A stretch of DNA of 64,000 nucleotides from Methanofervidicoccus sp. A16 (GTDB taxonomy: Archaea > AGJL01 > Methanococci > Methanococcales > Methanococcaceae). Every line of letters starts with the position of its first letter. Positions within the stretch are counted from its first letter, which is position 1. Made by a program: the position numbers and the translations under genes. Below the pieces are notes generated by a model. That model did not search any database, was not told the DNA's origin, and was given only the letters and a program-made list of their open reading frames with translations. Shown piece by piece: positions 18,834 to 28,082 of this stretch. Location of the stretch: positions 744,001 to 808,000 of the forward strand of contig NZ_CP022242.1 of the NCBI RefSeq assembly GCF_003351865.1, read 5' to 3'.

Positions 18834-19508
18834 ATGGCAAAGATGAGGGCTAGAACCACTGGTAAGGGGAAAAAGGTTGCTAAGGATACCTGGAAAACAA
18901 AAGTATGGTATAATATATATACACCTCAAGCCTTTGGAGGTGTTTTAATAGGACAGACCCCTGCAAACGATCCTGCTAGGGTTATTGGAAGGGTAGCAGA
19001 GGTTAGTTTAAAAGACCTCATAAACGACCCTGCTAAACATATGATAAGGATGTACTTTAAGATAAATGGAGTTAGTGGTAACAACGCTACTACACAGTTC
19101 ATAGGCCATGATACAACAAGGGAGTATATAAAATCCCTGGTAAGAAGGAGAATGAGTAAGATAACAACAATTGTAGATGTGAGAACTAAGGACAACTATA
19201 AGATAAGAGTAAAGGCTATGGTACTAACTGCATATAGGGCAAGGGACTGTCATAAAACTGATATTAGGAAGAAAACAGAGGAGATCATTAGAGAAACTGC
19301 AAAGAACTCAACATTCCCAGAGTTTGTCCAGGCTATGCTCTTAGATGAGTTGAGTACAAAGATATACCAGGAATGTAAGAAGATGTTCCCACTTAAAAAA
19401 GTGGAAATCTATAAGTCTGAGGTTTTGGAGTTTGGTGAGCCATTGGAGACACCAGAGGAAGAGAGTAGAGAGTCAGAGGAAGCAAAAGAAGAAGGCAAGG
19501 AAGAATAA
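18834..19508 (+). CDS. rps3ae: 30S ribosomal protein S3Ae (eS1)
   Basis: The 224-residue protein is the archaeal eS1. It starts MAKMRARTTGKGKKVAKDTWKTKVWYNIY and keeps PAKHMIRMYFKINGVSGN, TTREYIKSLVRRRMSKI and FPEFVQAMLLDELSTKIY. The C-terminal 25 residues are acidic, a common archaeal tail. It belongs to the small-subunit platform near the mRNA exit. GAGGTG precedes the start. It ends the rpsB unit. Confidence 0.96.
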   Translation: MAKMRARTTGKGKKVAKDTWKTKVWYNIYTPQAFGGVLIGQTPANDPARVIGRVAEVSLKDLINDPAKHMIRMYFKINGVSGNNATTQFIGHDTTREYIKSLVRRRMSKITTIVDVRTKDNYKIRVKAMVLTAYRARDCHKTDIRKKTEEIIRETAKNSTFPEFVQAMLLDELSTKIYQECKKMFPLKKVEIYKSEVLEFGEPLETPEEESRESEEAKEEGKEE

Positions 19509-19814
19509 TTATAATTAATAAAAAAATTAAAATAAAGAAAAACAGAAATAAGAATGGGAAACTCCTAATTCTATATCTACTTTTTTCTTGAAATACTCTA
19601 AAATCTCGAAAAGGATGAATCCTTTTTCGTTAAGAGTTTACCTGTTCTCACAGTTATTTAGAGTCTTTAGGTGTGTATGGTAAGTTCTTACTCTCTTTTT
19701 ATGTGTCAGACATTTTCATAATTTTGAGTATATATTTGTAAAAATTATATTAAAAATAGTGGAGAATTACTATATTCTAATTAAAATATAATGAAAGTCT
19801 ATTAAGGGTTAGAT
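19509..19814. other. Spacer with a hairpin
   Basis: There is no gene. A short inverted repeat at 19607-19629 (CGAAAAGGAT / ATCCTTTTTCG) could act as a hairpin or transcript end downstream of rps3ae; a T-run precedes it at 19581. A moderately GC-richer stretch at 19620-19710 has no recognisable identity. Confidence 0.35.
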
Positions 19815-20045
19815 ATGAAAGAAAAATTTATAAATATTAAAGTCATTCCAAAGGCAAAGAAACAAAAAATAGTGCAGGAAGAAAAGAGATTAAAAGTATA
19901 TCTAAAATCACCTCCTGAAGATGGAAAAGCCAATGAAGAACTTATAAAAGTTTTATCAGAATATTTTAAAACTAGTAAGGGAAGTATTCAGATAATTAAA
20001 GGTAAATTTTCTCGAAATAAAACTATAAAGATAAATTTTGAGTAA
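19815..20045 (+). CDS. UPF0235 (DUF167, YggU-like) protein
   Basis: This small 76-residue protein has the UPF0235 core: IKVIPKAKKQKIV near the start, LKVYLKSPPEDGKANEELIKVL in the middle, and GSIQIIKGKFSRNKTIKI. The fold is a single alpha/beta domain found in all three domains of life; its role is not established. The ribosome-binding site is weak (AAGGGTTAGAT). It stands alone, with repeat-rich DNA behind it. Confidence 0.85.
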   Translation: MKEKFINIKVIPKAKKQKIVQEEKRLKVYLKSPPEDGKANEELIKVLSEYFKTSKGSIQIIKGKFSRNKTIKINFE

Positions 20046-20198
20046 ATTGGAAAATTTAGTTTTTAAGTTTTACAGATTCCGAAAGCTTCGATATATTTTA
20101 GGCTTTAAAGTTAATTTTATTTAAGAAGTAAATGAAGCTACCATAGAAAGGATAATAAGAAAGCCTAGAATATCTTTTAGAAATGTTATAAAAATATA

Positions 20199-20600
20199 AA
20201 CCCACTTCCCATCAAGACTGTGATTAGAAGAATAATAAAAAATATCATAATAAGAATAATAAAAATCTTAAGAGTAAATAACAATAAAATAATCCTGAAG
20301 GGATAGAAATAAAAAAGTAAATAACCTTAATTCCCATCAAAGTAATGATTTAAATAATAAAAAAGACTGAAAGAATATTAAAATATTATCTTATAATAAT
20401 ATAATATTAATAATAACCAGCCTATTAGAAAAGATCTGTTCTACTTCCATAGTATTTTAAAGCACCCTAGGAGAGATTATTTATCTCTTATTTTGATCTT
20501 TTTATACCTTATTATTTTTTTATAATTTATTATTTTTATCAGAATTTTTTGATGGGAATTAGAGCTTTATTAATATTATTCAGTTAAAAAATTAGATATT
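20199..20600 (+). repeat. Family B element remnant (copy B2), split by family C and followed by family A
   Basis: AACCCACTTCCCATCAAGAC at 20199 and AAAAATCTTAAGAG at 20264 match the left part of family B. A family C copy interrupts it at 20323. The stretch TTAAAAAATTAGATATTATT at 20583-20602 resembles the B block just before the A insertion in copy B1. The right B end is not found. Confidence 0.5.
20323..20567 (+). repeat. Family C inverted-repeat element (copy C1)
   Basis: The left end AACCTTAATTCCCATCAAAG and the right end GATGGGAATTAGAGCTT form imperfect inverted repeats about 245 bp apart. The core at about 20415-20500 (AGATCTGTTCTACTTCCATA, CACCCTAGGAGAGATTATTT) corresponds to the core of the copy at 48304-48521. 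It has no coding capacity. Confidence 0.55.
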
Positions 20601-20607
20601 ATTTATT

Positions 20608-20946
20608 ACCTTAGTTCCCACCAAGTAGTAATTAAAAGAATAATGAAAAAGATAATCATTATAATAAAAATCATGATTAAAATAATCAGTATAAAATCTA
20701 TATATAAAAACTATTAAACATTCTAGGATCTTTCTAATCACTTAGGTAAGATAGGAGATCTTATTTCTGAATCCCTGTATTAAAAGATATACAGAGGATC
20801 ATTCTCCTCCAATCTTATTTTTAAAATGCTATATCTAGGATAATAGAAGTCTTCTGTTTTTTTTTAAAACCTTTTTTTATTTTTATTATTTTTATAATAA
20901 TATTTTTATTATCCTTTAAATTATCATTTTGATGGGAACTAGGGTT
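20608..20946 (+). repeat. Family A MITE-like element (copy A2)
   Basis: ACCTTAGTTCCCACCAAG at the left and GATGGGAACTAGGGTT at the right are inverted repeats bounding 339 bp. ATTTATT flanks the element exactly on both sides (20601-20607 and 20947-20953), a 7-bp target duplication. The conserved core runs from about 20725 to 20841. The right end lies about 100 bp before the pscS start. Confidence 0.8.
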
Positions 20947-21047
20947 ATTTATTATATAATTTTTTATTGTACTATTAATCTATGATAACACCCTATAATA
21001 ACCATAAGATACTGATAATATTACTAAGATTTTCCCTAGGTGATTTA

Positions 21048-22187
21048 ATGGAGATAAACTTGGACAAATATAAAAATCTCAGTAGACACCTTGAGAGAGA
21101 ACTTATAAATCTAAATCCTATTCAGAGGGGAGGAGTTCTTCCTGTAGAAACTAAGAAGGCTATTTACGAGTTCTGGGATGGTTACAGTGTATGTGATTAC
21201 TGTGGGGGACGTTTAGATGAGATAAAGACACCTCCAGTCTGTGGGTTTTTAGAGGATATATCTAAGTTCTTGGATATGGATATCTCCAGGCCCACCCATG
21301 GAGCGAGAGAGAGTAAGTTTATAGTTATGCACTCCATATGTAAAGAGGGGGACTACGTAGTGTTAGATAAAAATGCCCATTATACCTCCTACGTGGCTAT
21401 AGAGAGGGCGAGGTTGAACTACGCCACAGTGAAGAACGACGGGTATCCCACCTATCGAATAAAACCTGAAAGATATAAGGAAGTTATCGATAAATTGGAG
21501 GATGAGGGGAAGAGTATAGGTTTAATACTACTTACCCATGTAGATGGATCCTATGGGAATCTAAGTGATGCCGAGAAGGTGGGAAAGATTGCCAAAAAAA
21601 AGGGATATCCATTCCTCCTAAACTGTGCCTATACAGTTGGGAGGATGCCAGTTAAGGGGAAAAAGTTGAAGGCAGATTTTTTAGCATGCTCTGGACATAA
21701 GAGTATGGCAGCATCTGGCCCAATAGGCATCCTCTCCATGAGGGAGGAGTTTGCAGAGGAGGTGCTGAGGAGATCTAAGAGTCATCCTAAGAAGGAGGTG
21801 GAACTCTTAGGATGTACAAGTAGAGGGGTGCCTCTCATCTCCCTTATGGCAAGTTTTCCATACGTTGTTGAGAGGGTTAAGAGATGGGATGAGGAGTTAA
21901 AGAAGACTAGGTACGTGGTAGATAGGTTGGAGGAGATAGGTTTTAAACAGTTAGGTGTGAAACCTAAGGAGCATGATCTCATTAAATTCGAGACGTCTGT
22001 ACTTGAGGAGATATCCAAGAGGGATAAGAGAAGGGGATATTTCTTTTACGAGGAGTTGAAGAAGAGAGGTATTGGAGGTATAGTGCCAGGGGTTACAAAG
22101 GAGATAAAGATGAGTGTATATGGATTAACCTGGGAGCAGGTGGAGTACGTAGTTGATGCTATTGTGGAGATAGTGGAGAGGTGTTAA
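21048..22187 (+). CDS. pscS: O-phospho-L-seryl-tRNA:Cys-tRNA synthase (SepCysS)
   Basis: This PLP enzyme converts Sep-tRNA(Cys), made by SepRS, into Cys-tRNA(Cys), the route methanogens use to charge tRNA(Cys) and make cysteine. The 379-residue protein has YSVCDYCGGRLDEI with Cys49 and Cys52, Cys65 in PPVCGFL (these match the family's essential cysteines), and the PLP lysine Lys218 in ACSGHKSMAASGP. I start it at the ATG at 21048, directly behind AGGTGATTTA. An ORF extension upstream to 20982 lacks a ribosome-binding site. aroE follows one base after its stop. Confidence 0.93.
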   Translation: MEINLDKYKNLSRHLERELINLNPIQRGGVLPVETKKAIYEFWDGYSVCDYCGGRLDEIKTPPVCGFLEDISKFLDMDISRPTHGARESKFIVMHSICKEGDYVVLDKNAHYTSYVAIERARLNYATVKNDGYPTYRIKPERYKEVIDKLEDEGKSIGLILLTHVDGSYGNLSDAEKVGKIAKKKGYPFLLNCAYTVGRMPVKGKKLKADFLACSGHKSMAASGPIGILSMREEFAEEVLRRSKSHPKKEVELLGCTSRGVPLISLMASFPYVVERVKRWDEELKKTRYVVDRLEEIGFKQLGVKPKEHDLIKFETSVLEEISKRDKRRGYFFYEELKKRGIGGIVPGVTKEIKMSVYGLTWEQVEYVVDAIVEIVERC

Positions 22188-22188
22188 T

Positions 22189-23028
22189 ATGATAGACTCT
22201 AAAACTAAACTTTTAGGTGTTATAGGACATCCTGTGGAGCACTCTCTGTCTCCTATTATGCACAATAGAGCCCTAAGGGATAAAGATCTAAACTACGTAT
22301 ATTTGGCCTTCGACGTCCATCCTGATAGGTTGAAGTACGTAGTAGATGGTGCAAAGGCACTTGGGACATTTAGAGGTTTTAACGTTACAGTACCTCATAA
22401 GGTGGAGATTATAAAGTATCTAGATGAGTTAGATAGGGAGGCTCAACTTATAGGGGCGGTTAATACTGTAAAGATCGAAGATGATAGGGCAATAGGATAC
22501 AATACAGATGGATTAGGTGCCCGTATGTCCCTTGAGGAGGAGGTAGGAAAGGTAAAGGGTAGGGATATCCTCATAGTAGGTGCAGGGGGTGCTGCAAGGG
22601 CTGTGGCATTTGAACTGGCTAAGGATAACAACATCACCATAGTGAATAGAACAGTTGAGAGGGCTAAACTTCTGGCAGAGGAGATCTCTAGAAAGTTAAA
22701 TAGAGAAGTAGGGTATGGAGATCTAAGTGTAGATATAGGAAATTACGAGATAGTTATCCACACTACACCAGTTGGTATGTATCCTCATATTAATGTAAAA
22801 CCTGTAATAGACGTAAATAATATACGTAGTGATATGGTAGTTATGGATCTCATATACAATCCAAGGGAGACTGTACTACTTAGAGAGGCTAAAAAGAGGG
22901 GGGCGAAGACTATCAACGGTATTGGGATGTTGGTATATCAGGGTGCATTAGCCTTTGAGATATGGACAGGTGTAAAACCAGATGTTGAGGTTATGAGGAG
23001 AAGTGTAGAGGACCATTTAGGATATTAA
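22189..23028 (+). CDS. aroE: Shikimate dehydrogenase
   Basis: The 279-residue protein has the shikimate site HPVEHSLSPIMHN, the catalytic lysine in FNVTVPHK (Lys71), and the Rossmann NADP-binding loop GAGGAARAVAFEL near residue 130, followed by VNRTVERA, where the Arg favours NADP. INGIGMLVYQGALAFEIWTG closes the domain. It reduces 3-dehydroshikimate to shikimate in aromatic amino-acid synthesis. It starts one base after pscS ends, so the two are translationally coupled. Confidence 0.95.
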   Translation: MIDSKTKLLGVIGHPVEHSLSPIMHNRALRDKDLNYVYLAFDVHPDRLKYVVDGAKALGTFRGFNVTVPHKVEIIKYLDELDREAQLIGAVNTVKIEDDRAIGYNTDGLGARMSLEEEVGKVKGRDILIVGAGGAARAVAFELAKDNNITIVNRTVERAKLLAEEISRKLNREVGYGDLSVDIGNYEIVIHTTPVGMYPHINVKPVIDVNNIRSDMVVMDLIYNPRETVLLREAKKRGAKTINGIGMLVYQGALAFEIWTGVKPDVEVMRRSVEDHLGY

Positions 23029-23297
23029 ATCAGTGGAATAATCAATAAATATCTTTCATAACTTTCATTTTAAACATAAATTATTTATACTAAACATATC
23101 ACTATTTTAATTCTAATAACTATAATTATAAATCATGAAAAATATGTCCTTTTTCCCCACTCTTGAGGGATTTCCGGAAATAAGAAATTCTTTCTACGTT
23201 TCCATTATATGGTTTTCTGAATAATTAGTAAGAAATAAAATCGGCAAGGTTGGGGTTATTACCACTGATATCTCGAGAGAAGGTAGATATTGGGAAC

Positions 23298-23798
23298 ATG
23301 AAATCCAGAGAATTAAATCTCGAGGAGATCAACTGTATAAAAAATATATTAAATTATTATCTCAATAAGGAGACTATAGAAAATTTTAAATTCGAGAATT
23401 TATACCTCCTATACGATAAGGATAGGTACGATGTTATCTACACCACCAAGGATGTCTTAAAAAATCTGAAGTTATTTAAAAATATTTACGGTGCAGGTTT
23501 AATATTTGGAAGTTTTAAAAAGAGTAAAGATAAGATTAAATTTACACTGTCCTTAGAGGGAATGACTCTCATTTCCAAGGATATCGTTAAAAACTACGCT
23601 GTAGTTAATAGAAAGGGAGAAATTCTCTTCTTGTACGGTAGGGATATATTCCTGTCTTCTGTTTTGGAGTTAAAGGGTGGAGGGAGGTTGGCCATATTTA
23701 ACATGGATAGGGAGTTTCTCGGGATCGGTAACTACGGAGGAGGGAAGATTATTAAGAACGTTATAGATAAGGGATGGTATTTGAGAGAAGGTGGATAA
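23298..23798 (+). CDS. PUA-domain protein of NIP7 type
   Basis: About 166 residues. The N-terminal half has short helices and strands (ELNLEEINCIKNILNYYL), and the C-terminal half is a PUA-like RNA-binding domain: EGMTLISKDIVKNYAVVNRKGEILFLYGRDIF, then LAIFNMDREFLGIGNYG. Eukaryotic NIP7, with the same two-part layout, acts in 60S ribosome assembly and pre-rRNA processing; an archaeal role in RNA binding is inferred. I prefer the ATG at 23298 over the TTG at 23250, which lacks a good ribosome-binding site. The next gene begins just after it. Confidence 0.7.
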   Translation: MKSRELNLEEINCIKNILNYYLNKETIENFKFENLYLLYDKDRYDVIYTTKDVLKNLKLFKNIYGAGLIFGSFKKSKDKIKFTLSLEGMTLISKDIVKNYAVVNRKGEILFLYGRDIFLSSVLELKGGGRLAIFNMDREFLGIGNYGGGKIIKNVIDKGWYLREGG

Positions 23799-23817
23799 AA
23801 AAATTTTCAGTGATACT

Positions 23818-24624
23818 ATGGAATCTAAGAGACTTATAAGTAAGATACTAAAGGATATCTATAGAAATTTAGACGAGTACTCCAAGGATCTAATAAGAGC
23901 CTGTAATTACAACGTAAAGTTCCAGGGCCTATTTTTAGTAGATAGAAATACTGGAAAGAGGAGAACTGTAGAATCCCTGGAGGACTGTGAGTCTCTACCA
24001 TCTTTTAAGGTGGAGAATAGGAGGTACATCCTTAAAGGAGTTAACTTAGAAGACATTCACAACGATACTCTGGAGATACTTCTGTCCTCGGAAACATCTA
24101 AAGGGTACTCTTTCAAGGTAGATGAGGACTACAAGGTTATTGGACCTAACAGGGATATCACATACGAACATCGAGAGAGGATATTAAAGTGGAACGAACT
24201 CTCTGAAGAGGAGTTGGATAAAAAACTTGATAGATTCTACGACATTGTAGAGAGGGTAAGCGAGGATCTAAAAAAGGTAGAGGGTATGGAGAATTACAAC
24301 TTTATAGTATACACAGATATATTTATGGATTTAGATATCATGGAGAACATTGTTGAAAAAGATGAAGATATGACTATAATCTGGATACATCCTCTATATC
24401 TCTTCTCCAGTGAGAATGTTTTAAAGGGCGTTGTTGCCTACGAGTTAGCCTCCTACAACAGGAAGATCTTAGAGGAGTTCTACAGGGACATTGTGGAGTA
24501 CTGTATGGAGTATAAGAAACTCTTTGGTAAGAACTTGAATATCCTTAGTAAGATAAAAGATATCGCCATAAAGAGAAAGGATAAAGAGGTTATGGATATT
24601 ATAAAGGAGATAGAGGAGATGTAG
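23818..24624 (+). CDS. Uncharacterised protein downstream of the NIP7-like gene
   Basis: I do not recognise this protein. About 268 residues, soluble, highly charged and mostly helical. A conserved-looking central part (about residues 110-200) contains TYEHRERILKWNELSEEELDKKLDRFYDIVERVSEDL and EDMTIIWIHPLYLFSSENVLKGVVAYELAS. The start at the ATG at 23818 has AGTGAT close by; the in-frame GTG at 23791 overlaps the previous gene's stop region. The two genes are clearly co-transcribed, so a function together with the PUA protein is possible but unproven. Codon use resembles that of its neighbours. Confidence 0.6.
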   Translation: MESKRLISKILKDIYRNLDEYSKDLIRACNYNVKFQGLFLVDRNTGKRRTVESLEDCESLPSFKVENRRYILKGVNLEDIHNDTLEILLSSETSKGYSFKVDEDYKVIGPNRDITYEHRERILKWNELSEEELDKKLDRFYDIVERVSEDLKKVEGMENYNFIVYTDIFMDLDIMENIVEKDEDMTIIWIHPLYLFSSENVLKGVVAYELASYNRKILEEFYRDIVEYCMEYKKLFGKNLNILSKIKDIAIKRKDKEVMDIIKEIEEM

Positions 24625-24775
24625 ATAAGGATAGATAAAGTTTTTTCCTCTTTTATTTAAAAAAGATTAATAATATTATATTTAATAAAAAAAATTATTA
24701 TTATTAAAATTAGAAGAAATTTTATAATATAATAAATTTATTAAACTACTTTAAAAAGAAATGGAAAAGAAACTG

Positions 24776-25481
24776 GGTCCTGTCCACATAAAACAAACAT
24801 CATATATAACAATGTACATAAGATACTATTATGCTAAGAGTAAAAGATATTATAAAGGAATTAAAAATCTTTAAGAGGAACAAAATACCTATAGAAATTA
24901 AAACACTCGCCATTGCAACCTACATTCAGACATCTTCAGTAAGAAGGACTGCCAGAATTCTTTCAGAGATTTATCCAGTCTCAAAAACATCAGTTTGGAA
25001 CTGGATAAATAAGTTTAAAGAAGAATTATCCATTACAACAGAGGAAAGAGAAAGAGATCTAATAGCGATAGATGAAACTGTTGTTAAAGGTGGCGGGAAG
25101 CACTATTACGTTTATTCAGCTGTAGATGTTGAGAGGAATGAATTAATTTTAATGAGAGTCTATACAATAAGGAATCATCTAATTACGAGGTCCTTTGTAA
25201 AGAAAGTACTGAAGTACTGTAGGGGTGAGCCTAAATTCCTTATAGATAAAGCCCCATGGCTAATTAGTGCTCTAAAAAGTCTTAATTTAAACTTTGAACA
25301 TCAGACTTTTGGGCGGGGGAGTTTGATAGAATCGGTGTTTTCTTCTCTGAAGCAGAGGGTAAAGATCTTTTTCTGCTCTATTAATGCTAAAAATCCTGTT
25401 AGAAACTGGAACTTCTTTTGTAGGTTATTTGTTCTGTATTATAATAAACTGAGGTGGTGTTTATGTTAAGTGGACAGGTCC
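24776..25481 (+). mobile_element. Complete IS6-type insertion sequence with 8-bp target duplication
   Basis: The 706-bp element has terminal inverted repeats GGTCCTGTCCAC (left) and GTGGACAGGTCC (right, one mismatch when inverted), followed inward by similar TAAAACAAAC / GTTTATGTTA sequence. AGAAACTG is present at 24768-24775 and again at 25482-25489, an exact 8-bp duplication as expected for the IS6 family. It contains one uninterrupted transposase gene and looks recently inserted and potentially active. Confidence 0.92.
24831..25469 (+). CDS. IS6-family transposase
   Basis: The 212-residue DDE transposase is of normal length for the family. An N-terminal helix-turn-helix region (about residues 28-60, SSVRRTARILSEIYPVSKTSVWNWINKF) is followed by the catalytic domain with Asp81 (IAIDET), Asp139 (LIDKAPW) and Glu167 (LIESVFSSLKQR). 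The Arg/Lys-rich stretch after Glu167 is typical. It catalyses cointegrate-type transposition of the surrounding element. No frameshift or stop interrupts it. Its ends do not resemble those of the MITE-like repeats in the same window, so it is not their obvious driver. Confidence 0.93.
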   Translation: MLRVKDIIKELKIFKRNKIPIEIKTLAIATYIQTSSVRRTARILSEIYPVSKTSVWNWINKFKEELSITTEERERDLIAIDETVVKGGGKHYYVYSAVDVERNELILMRVYTIRNHLITRSFVKKVLKYCRGEPKFLIDKAPWLISALKSLNLNFEHQTFGRGSLIESVFSSLKQRVKIFFCSINAKNPVRNWNFFCRLFVLYYNKLRWCLC

Positions 25482-25718
25482 AGAAACTGAAAACTTAAAT
25501 ACTGGAAGAAATAAATAAAGTTCCCTTAAATACTGCTCCTTGAGTTGTGATTTTACTATTATACTATATAGTTAGAGTTTATAATATCAATAAGGAACTG
25601 TTTTATTTTTTTATTGTGATTACTATCGTTAATTAATATTATCATTATTATTTTTTATTGTTTTTTTTAACTATTTCATAAAATAAGATACAAACACTAA
25701 ACAACAACAGGTGACTCC

Positions 25719-27686
25719 ATGTTCCAGATAAAATCGAGAGATGGACTAGGAAAAATCGGGAAATTGGAGATAAATGGAAAAATAATCGAAACACCAACGA
25801 TAATGCCAGTTATACATCCCAACCCAGATAAGCAACTTGTCCCAATGGAGACTGTTAAAAAACTTGCAGATGTGGTGATTACAAACTCCTATATTATATA
25901 CTCTAAACCAGAACTTAGAGAAATAGCAGAGGAGAAAGGCGTTCATAGGTTAATAGGGTTTGATAAGGTAGTGGTTACAGACAGTGGCTCCTTCCAACTT
26001 AGTGTATATGGAAATATAGATGTAGAACCATTAGAAATAGTGGAATTCCAGGAGAGGATAGGGGTAGATGTAGGGACTATATTGGATATACCTACACCGC
26101 CCTATGCAGATAGGGAAAGAGCAGAGAGAGATTTAGAGGAGACTATAAGGAGAGGTAGGAAATCCCTTGAGTTGAAAAGAAAGAACAACTATAAGATGCT
26201 CCTAAATGGGACTATTCAGGGATCTACATATATGGATCTCAGGAGAAGATGCGCAGAGATCATGGGAAGTATGGGTTTCGATATATATCCTATAGGTGCA
26301 GTTGTACCTCTTTTGGAAAAGTACGACTATAAAACCCTTGTAGATGTTATCCTCAACTCAAAGATGGGCCTACCTACCAACAAACCTGTTCATCTCTTTG
26401 GATGTGGACATCCCACCCTATTCGCCATCTCCGTCCTCCTTGGATGTGATCTATTTGACAGTGCAGCCTACGCCCTCTACGCCAAGGATGACAGGTATCT
26501 AACAGAGTATGGTACTTACTATTTAGAGGATTTAAAGGATCTTAAACAGTTCCCATGCTCCTGTCCAGTATGCAGTAAGTACTCTCCAAAGGAAGTATAT
26601 GACATGGATAAAAGGGAGAGGGAGAGGGTATTAGCAGAACATAACCTGTACGTTACCTTCGAGGAGATGAGTAGGGTAAAGGAGGCTATTAGGGAAGGTG
26701 CCCTCTGGGAGTTGGTGGAGTTGAGATGTAGAAGCCATCCAAGGTTGTTGGAGGCATACAGACAGGCCTTGAAGTACGTTGAATTTATAGAGAAGTTCGA
26801 TCCTGTCACTAAGAAGTCTGGGTTTTTCTACGGTGGATACGAGAGTTTATTTAGACCTGAAGTAATAAGACATAAGGAGAGGATTCATAGGATAAAATTT
26901 GAGAAGATATATATAACTACAGTGTCAAAGGATGTGGAGAAGCCCTACAGTGAGAACCTTAATATCCTTCCAAGTGATGTGGATATCCTTGTAAAGGATG
27001 ACGTATTTGGGTTGATACCACTGAATATAGATATTATCTATCCATTACTACAAAGTGAGATACCTGAACTCTACGATATTGAGAAGGAGTTCAATAAGAA
27101 GTTTGTAAAGGAGTTCGTTGAAAAATATAAAGATAAAATATTGGATATTGTTACCTACAACTACTATATCAGTTATTACAACTCCAAGGAGAATAAAAAT
27201 AAGATAGATAGTGATATCCTGAAAATAGACAGGATGCTCCAGTATCAGTACGGATTTAAGATATTAGACGAGGAGATTATGAAAAAGATAATAGTAAGGA
27301 GGAGTAAAAGGACAGGGTGGATAAGGAATGTACTTATAGTTAAAAACGGTGAAAAAAAGGTTTTATTTGCTTTAAGATCCTACGACAACTTCCTTATACC
27401 AACAGAGGAGGGAGCAAAACTCCTACATAGTAAGATACCATATCCAAAGTACAGGGTTGTTGTAGATAGATCTGTTGAGAGGTTTGCAAGGGAGGGGAGA
27501 TCTGTATATGCTAAGTTCGTTGTAGACTGTGATAGGGATCTTAGGCCCTATGAGGAGGTACTTGTTGTAAATGAGGATGATGAACTTTTGGGATACGGTA
27601 CTACTATACTCAACGGTAGGGAGTTGATGGAGTTTAACTACGGTGTTGCAGTTGATATGAGGGGAGGGATTGACGATAAAGAGTAA
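25719..27686 (+). CDS. tgtA: Archaeosine tRNA-guanine transglycosylase (ArcTGT)
   Basis: The 655-residue enzyme exchanges guanine 15 in the tRNA D-loop for preQ0, the first step to archaeosine, which stabilises tRNA. The TIM-barrel catalytic domain (about 1-350) has VTDSGSFQ with Asp88, ILDIPTPP, and LFDSAAYALYAKDDRY with the likely nucleophile Asp; CSCPVC supplies zinc ligands. A linker domain follows, and the last 80 residues form a PUA domain (YPKYRVVVDRSVERFAREGRSVYAKFV). The length equals that of the full-length euryarchaeal enzyme, not the split forms. AGGTGACTCC precedes the start. Confidence 0.95.
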   Translation: MFQIKSRDGLGKIGKLEINGKIIETPTIMPVIHPNPDKQLVPMETVKKLADVVITNSYIIYSKPELREIAEEKGVHRLIGFDKVVVTDSGSFQLSVYGNIDVEPLEIVEFQERIGVDVGTILDIPTPPYADRERAERDLEETIRRGRKSLELKRKNNYKMLLNGTIQGSTYMDLRRRCAEIMGSMGFDIYPIGAVVPLLEKYDYKTLVDVILNSKMGLPTNKPVHLFGCGHPTLFAISVLLGCDLFDSAAYALYAKDDRYLTEYGTYYLEDLKDLKQFPCSCPVCSKYSPKEVYDMDKRERERVLAEHNLYVTFEEMSRVKEAIREGALWELVELRCRSHPRLLEAYRQALKYVEFIEKFDPVTKKSGFFYGGYESLFRPEVIRHKERIHRIKFEKIYITTVSKDVEKPYSENLNILPSDVDILVKDDVFGLIPLNIDIIYPLLQSEIPELYDIEKEFNKKFVKEFVEKYKDKILDIVTYNYYISYYNSKENKNKIDSDILKIDRMLQYQYGFKILDEEIMKKIIVRRSKRTGWIRNVLIVKNGEKKVLFALRSYDNFLIPTEEGAKLLHSKIPYPKYRVVVDRSVERFAREGRSVYAKFVVDCDRDLRPYEEVLVVNEDDELLGYGTTILNGRELMEFNYGVAVDMRGGIDDKE

Positions 27687-28033
27687 TTAAACTAATACAT
27701 AAAAATAAAAAGAATAAAACCTAAAAAAGTAGAAGTGACAAAAATCTGTTTTCCTTCCCTAGTATTTGGCGTAGAGTAAAATAAACGGTGAAATTTTATT
27801 TTTATATTCTTTTATTATTATATTGTTATAAAATTATAAACTTTTTTAAACTAATAAAGCTCAATATTATTATAATAAATAAAGAAATGTAAAAACTCTT
27901 AAGAAGAAGAATTAACAGAAATTTTAAAAATGTTCCCTATCATTTTAAGGATATTTAGAAGATGGGATTTTATACTTCATTACATAGAGATTTTTTATTT
28001 TTAAAATTTTTAATAATTTTTATTTATTATGTA
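27687..28033. other. Spacer downstream of tgtA
   Basis: AT-rich DNA with no recognisable gene. Small islands around 27725-27790 and 27900-27985 are less AT-rich but show no known motif. The stretch runs into the repeat remnant at 28034. Confidence 0.4.
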
Positions 28034-28082
28034 TATCTTAGTTCCTATCAAGATTATAATTAGAAGAATAATAAGGACATTA
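28034..28082 (+). repeat. Solitary family B-type end within the DUF4013 pseudogene
   Basis: ATCTTAGTTCCTATCAAGAT at 28036 followed by TATAATTAGAAGAATAATAAG matches the left end of family B. The DUF4013 coding homology stops exactly here, so the element or a deletion starting in it removed the gene's last third. No partner end was found. Confidence 0.5.

Noticed and set aside
24776-25481. The IS6-type element as the driver of the short repeats
   Set aside because: Its ends (GGTCCTGTCCAC) and its 8-bp duplications differ from the repeats' AACCYTAGTTCCC ends and 7-bp duplications.
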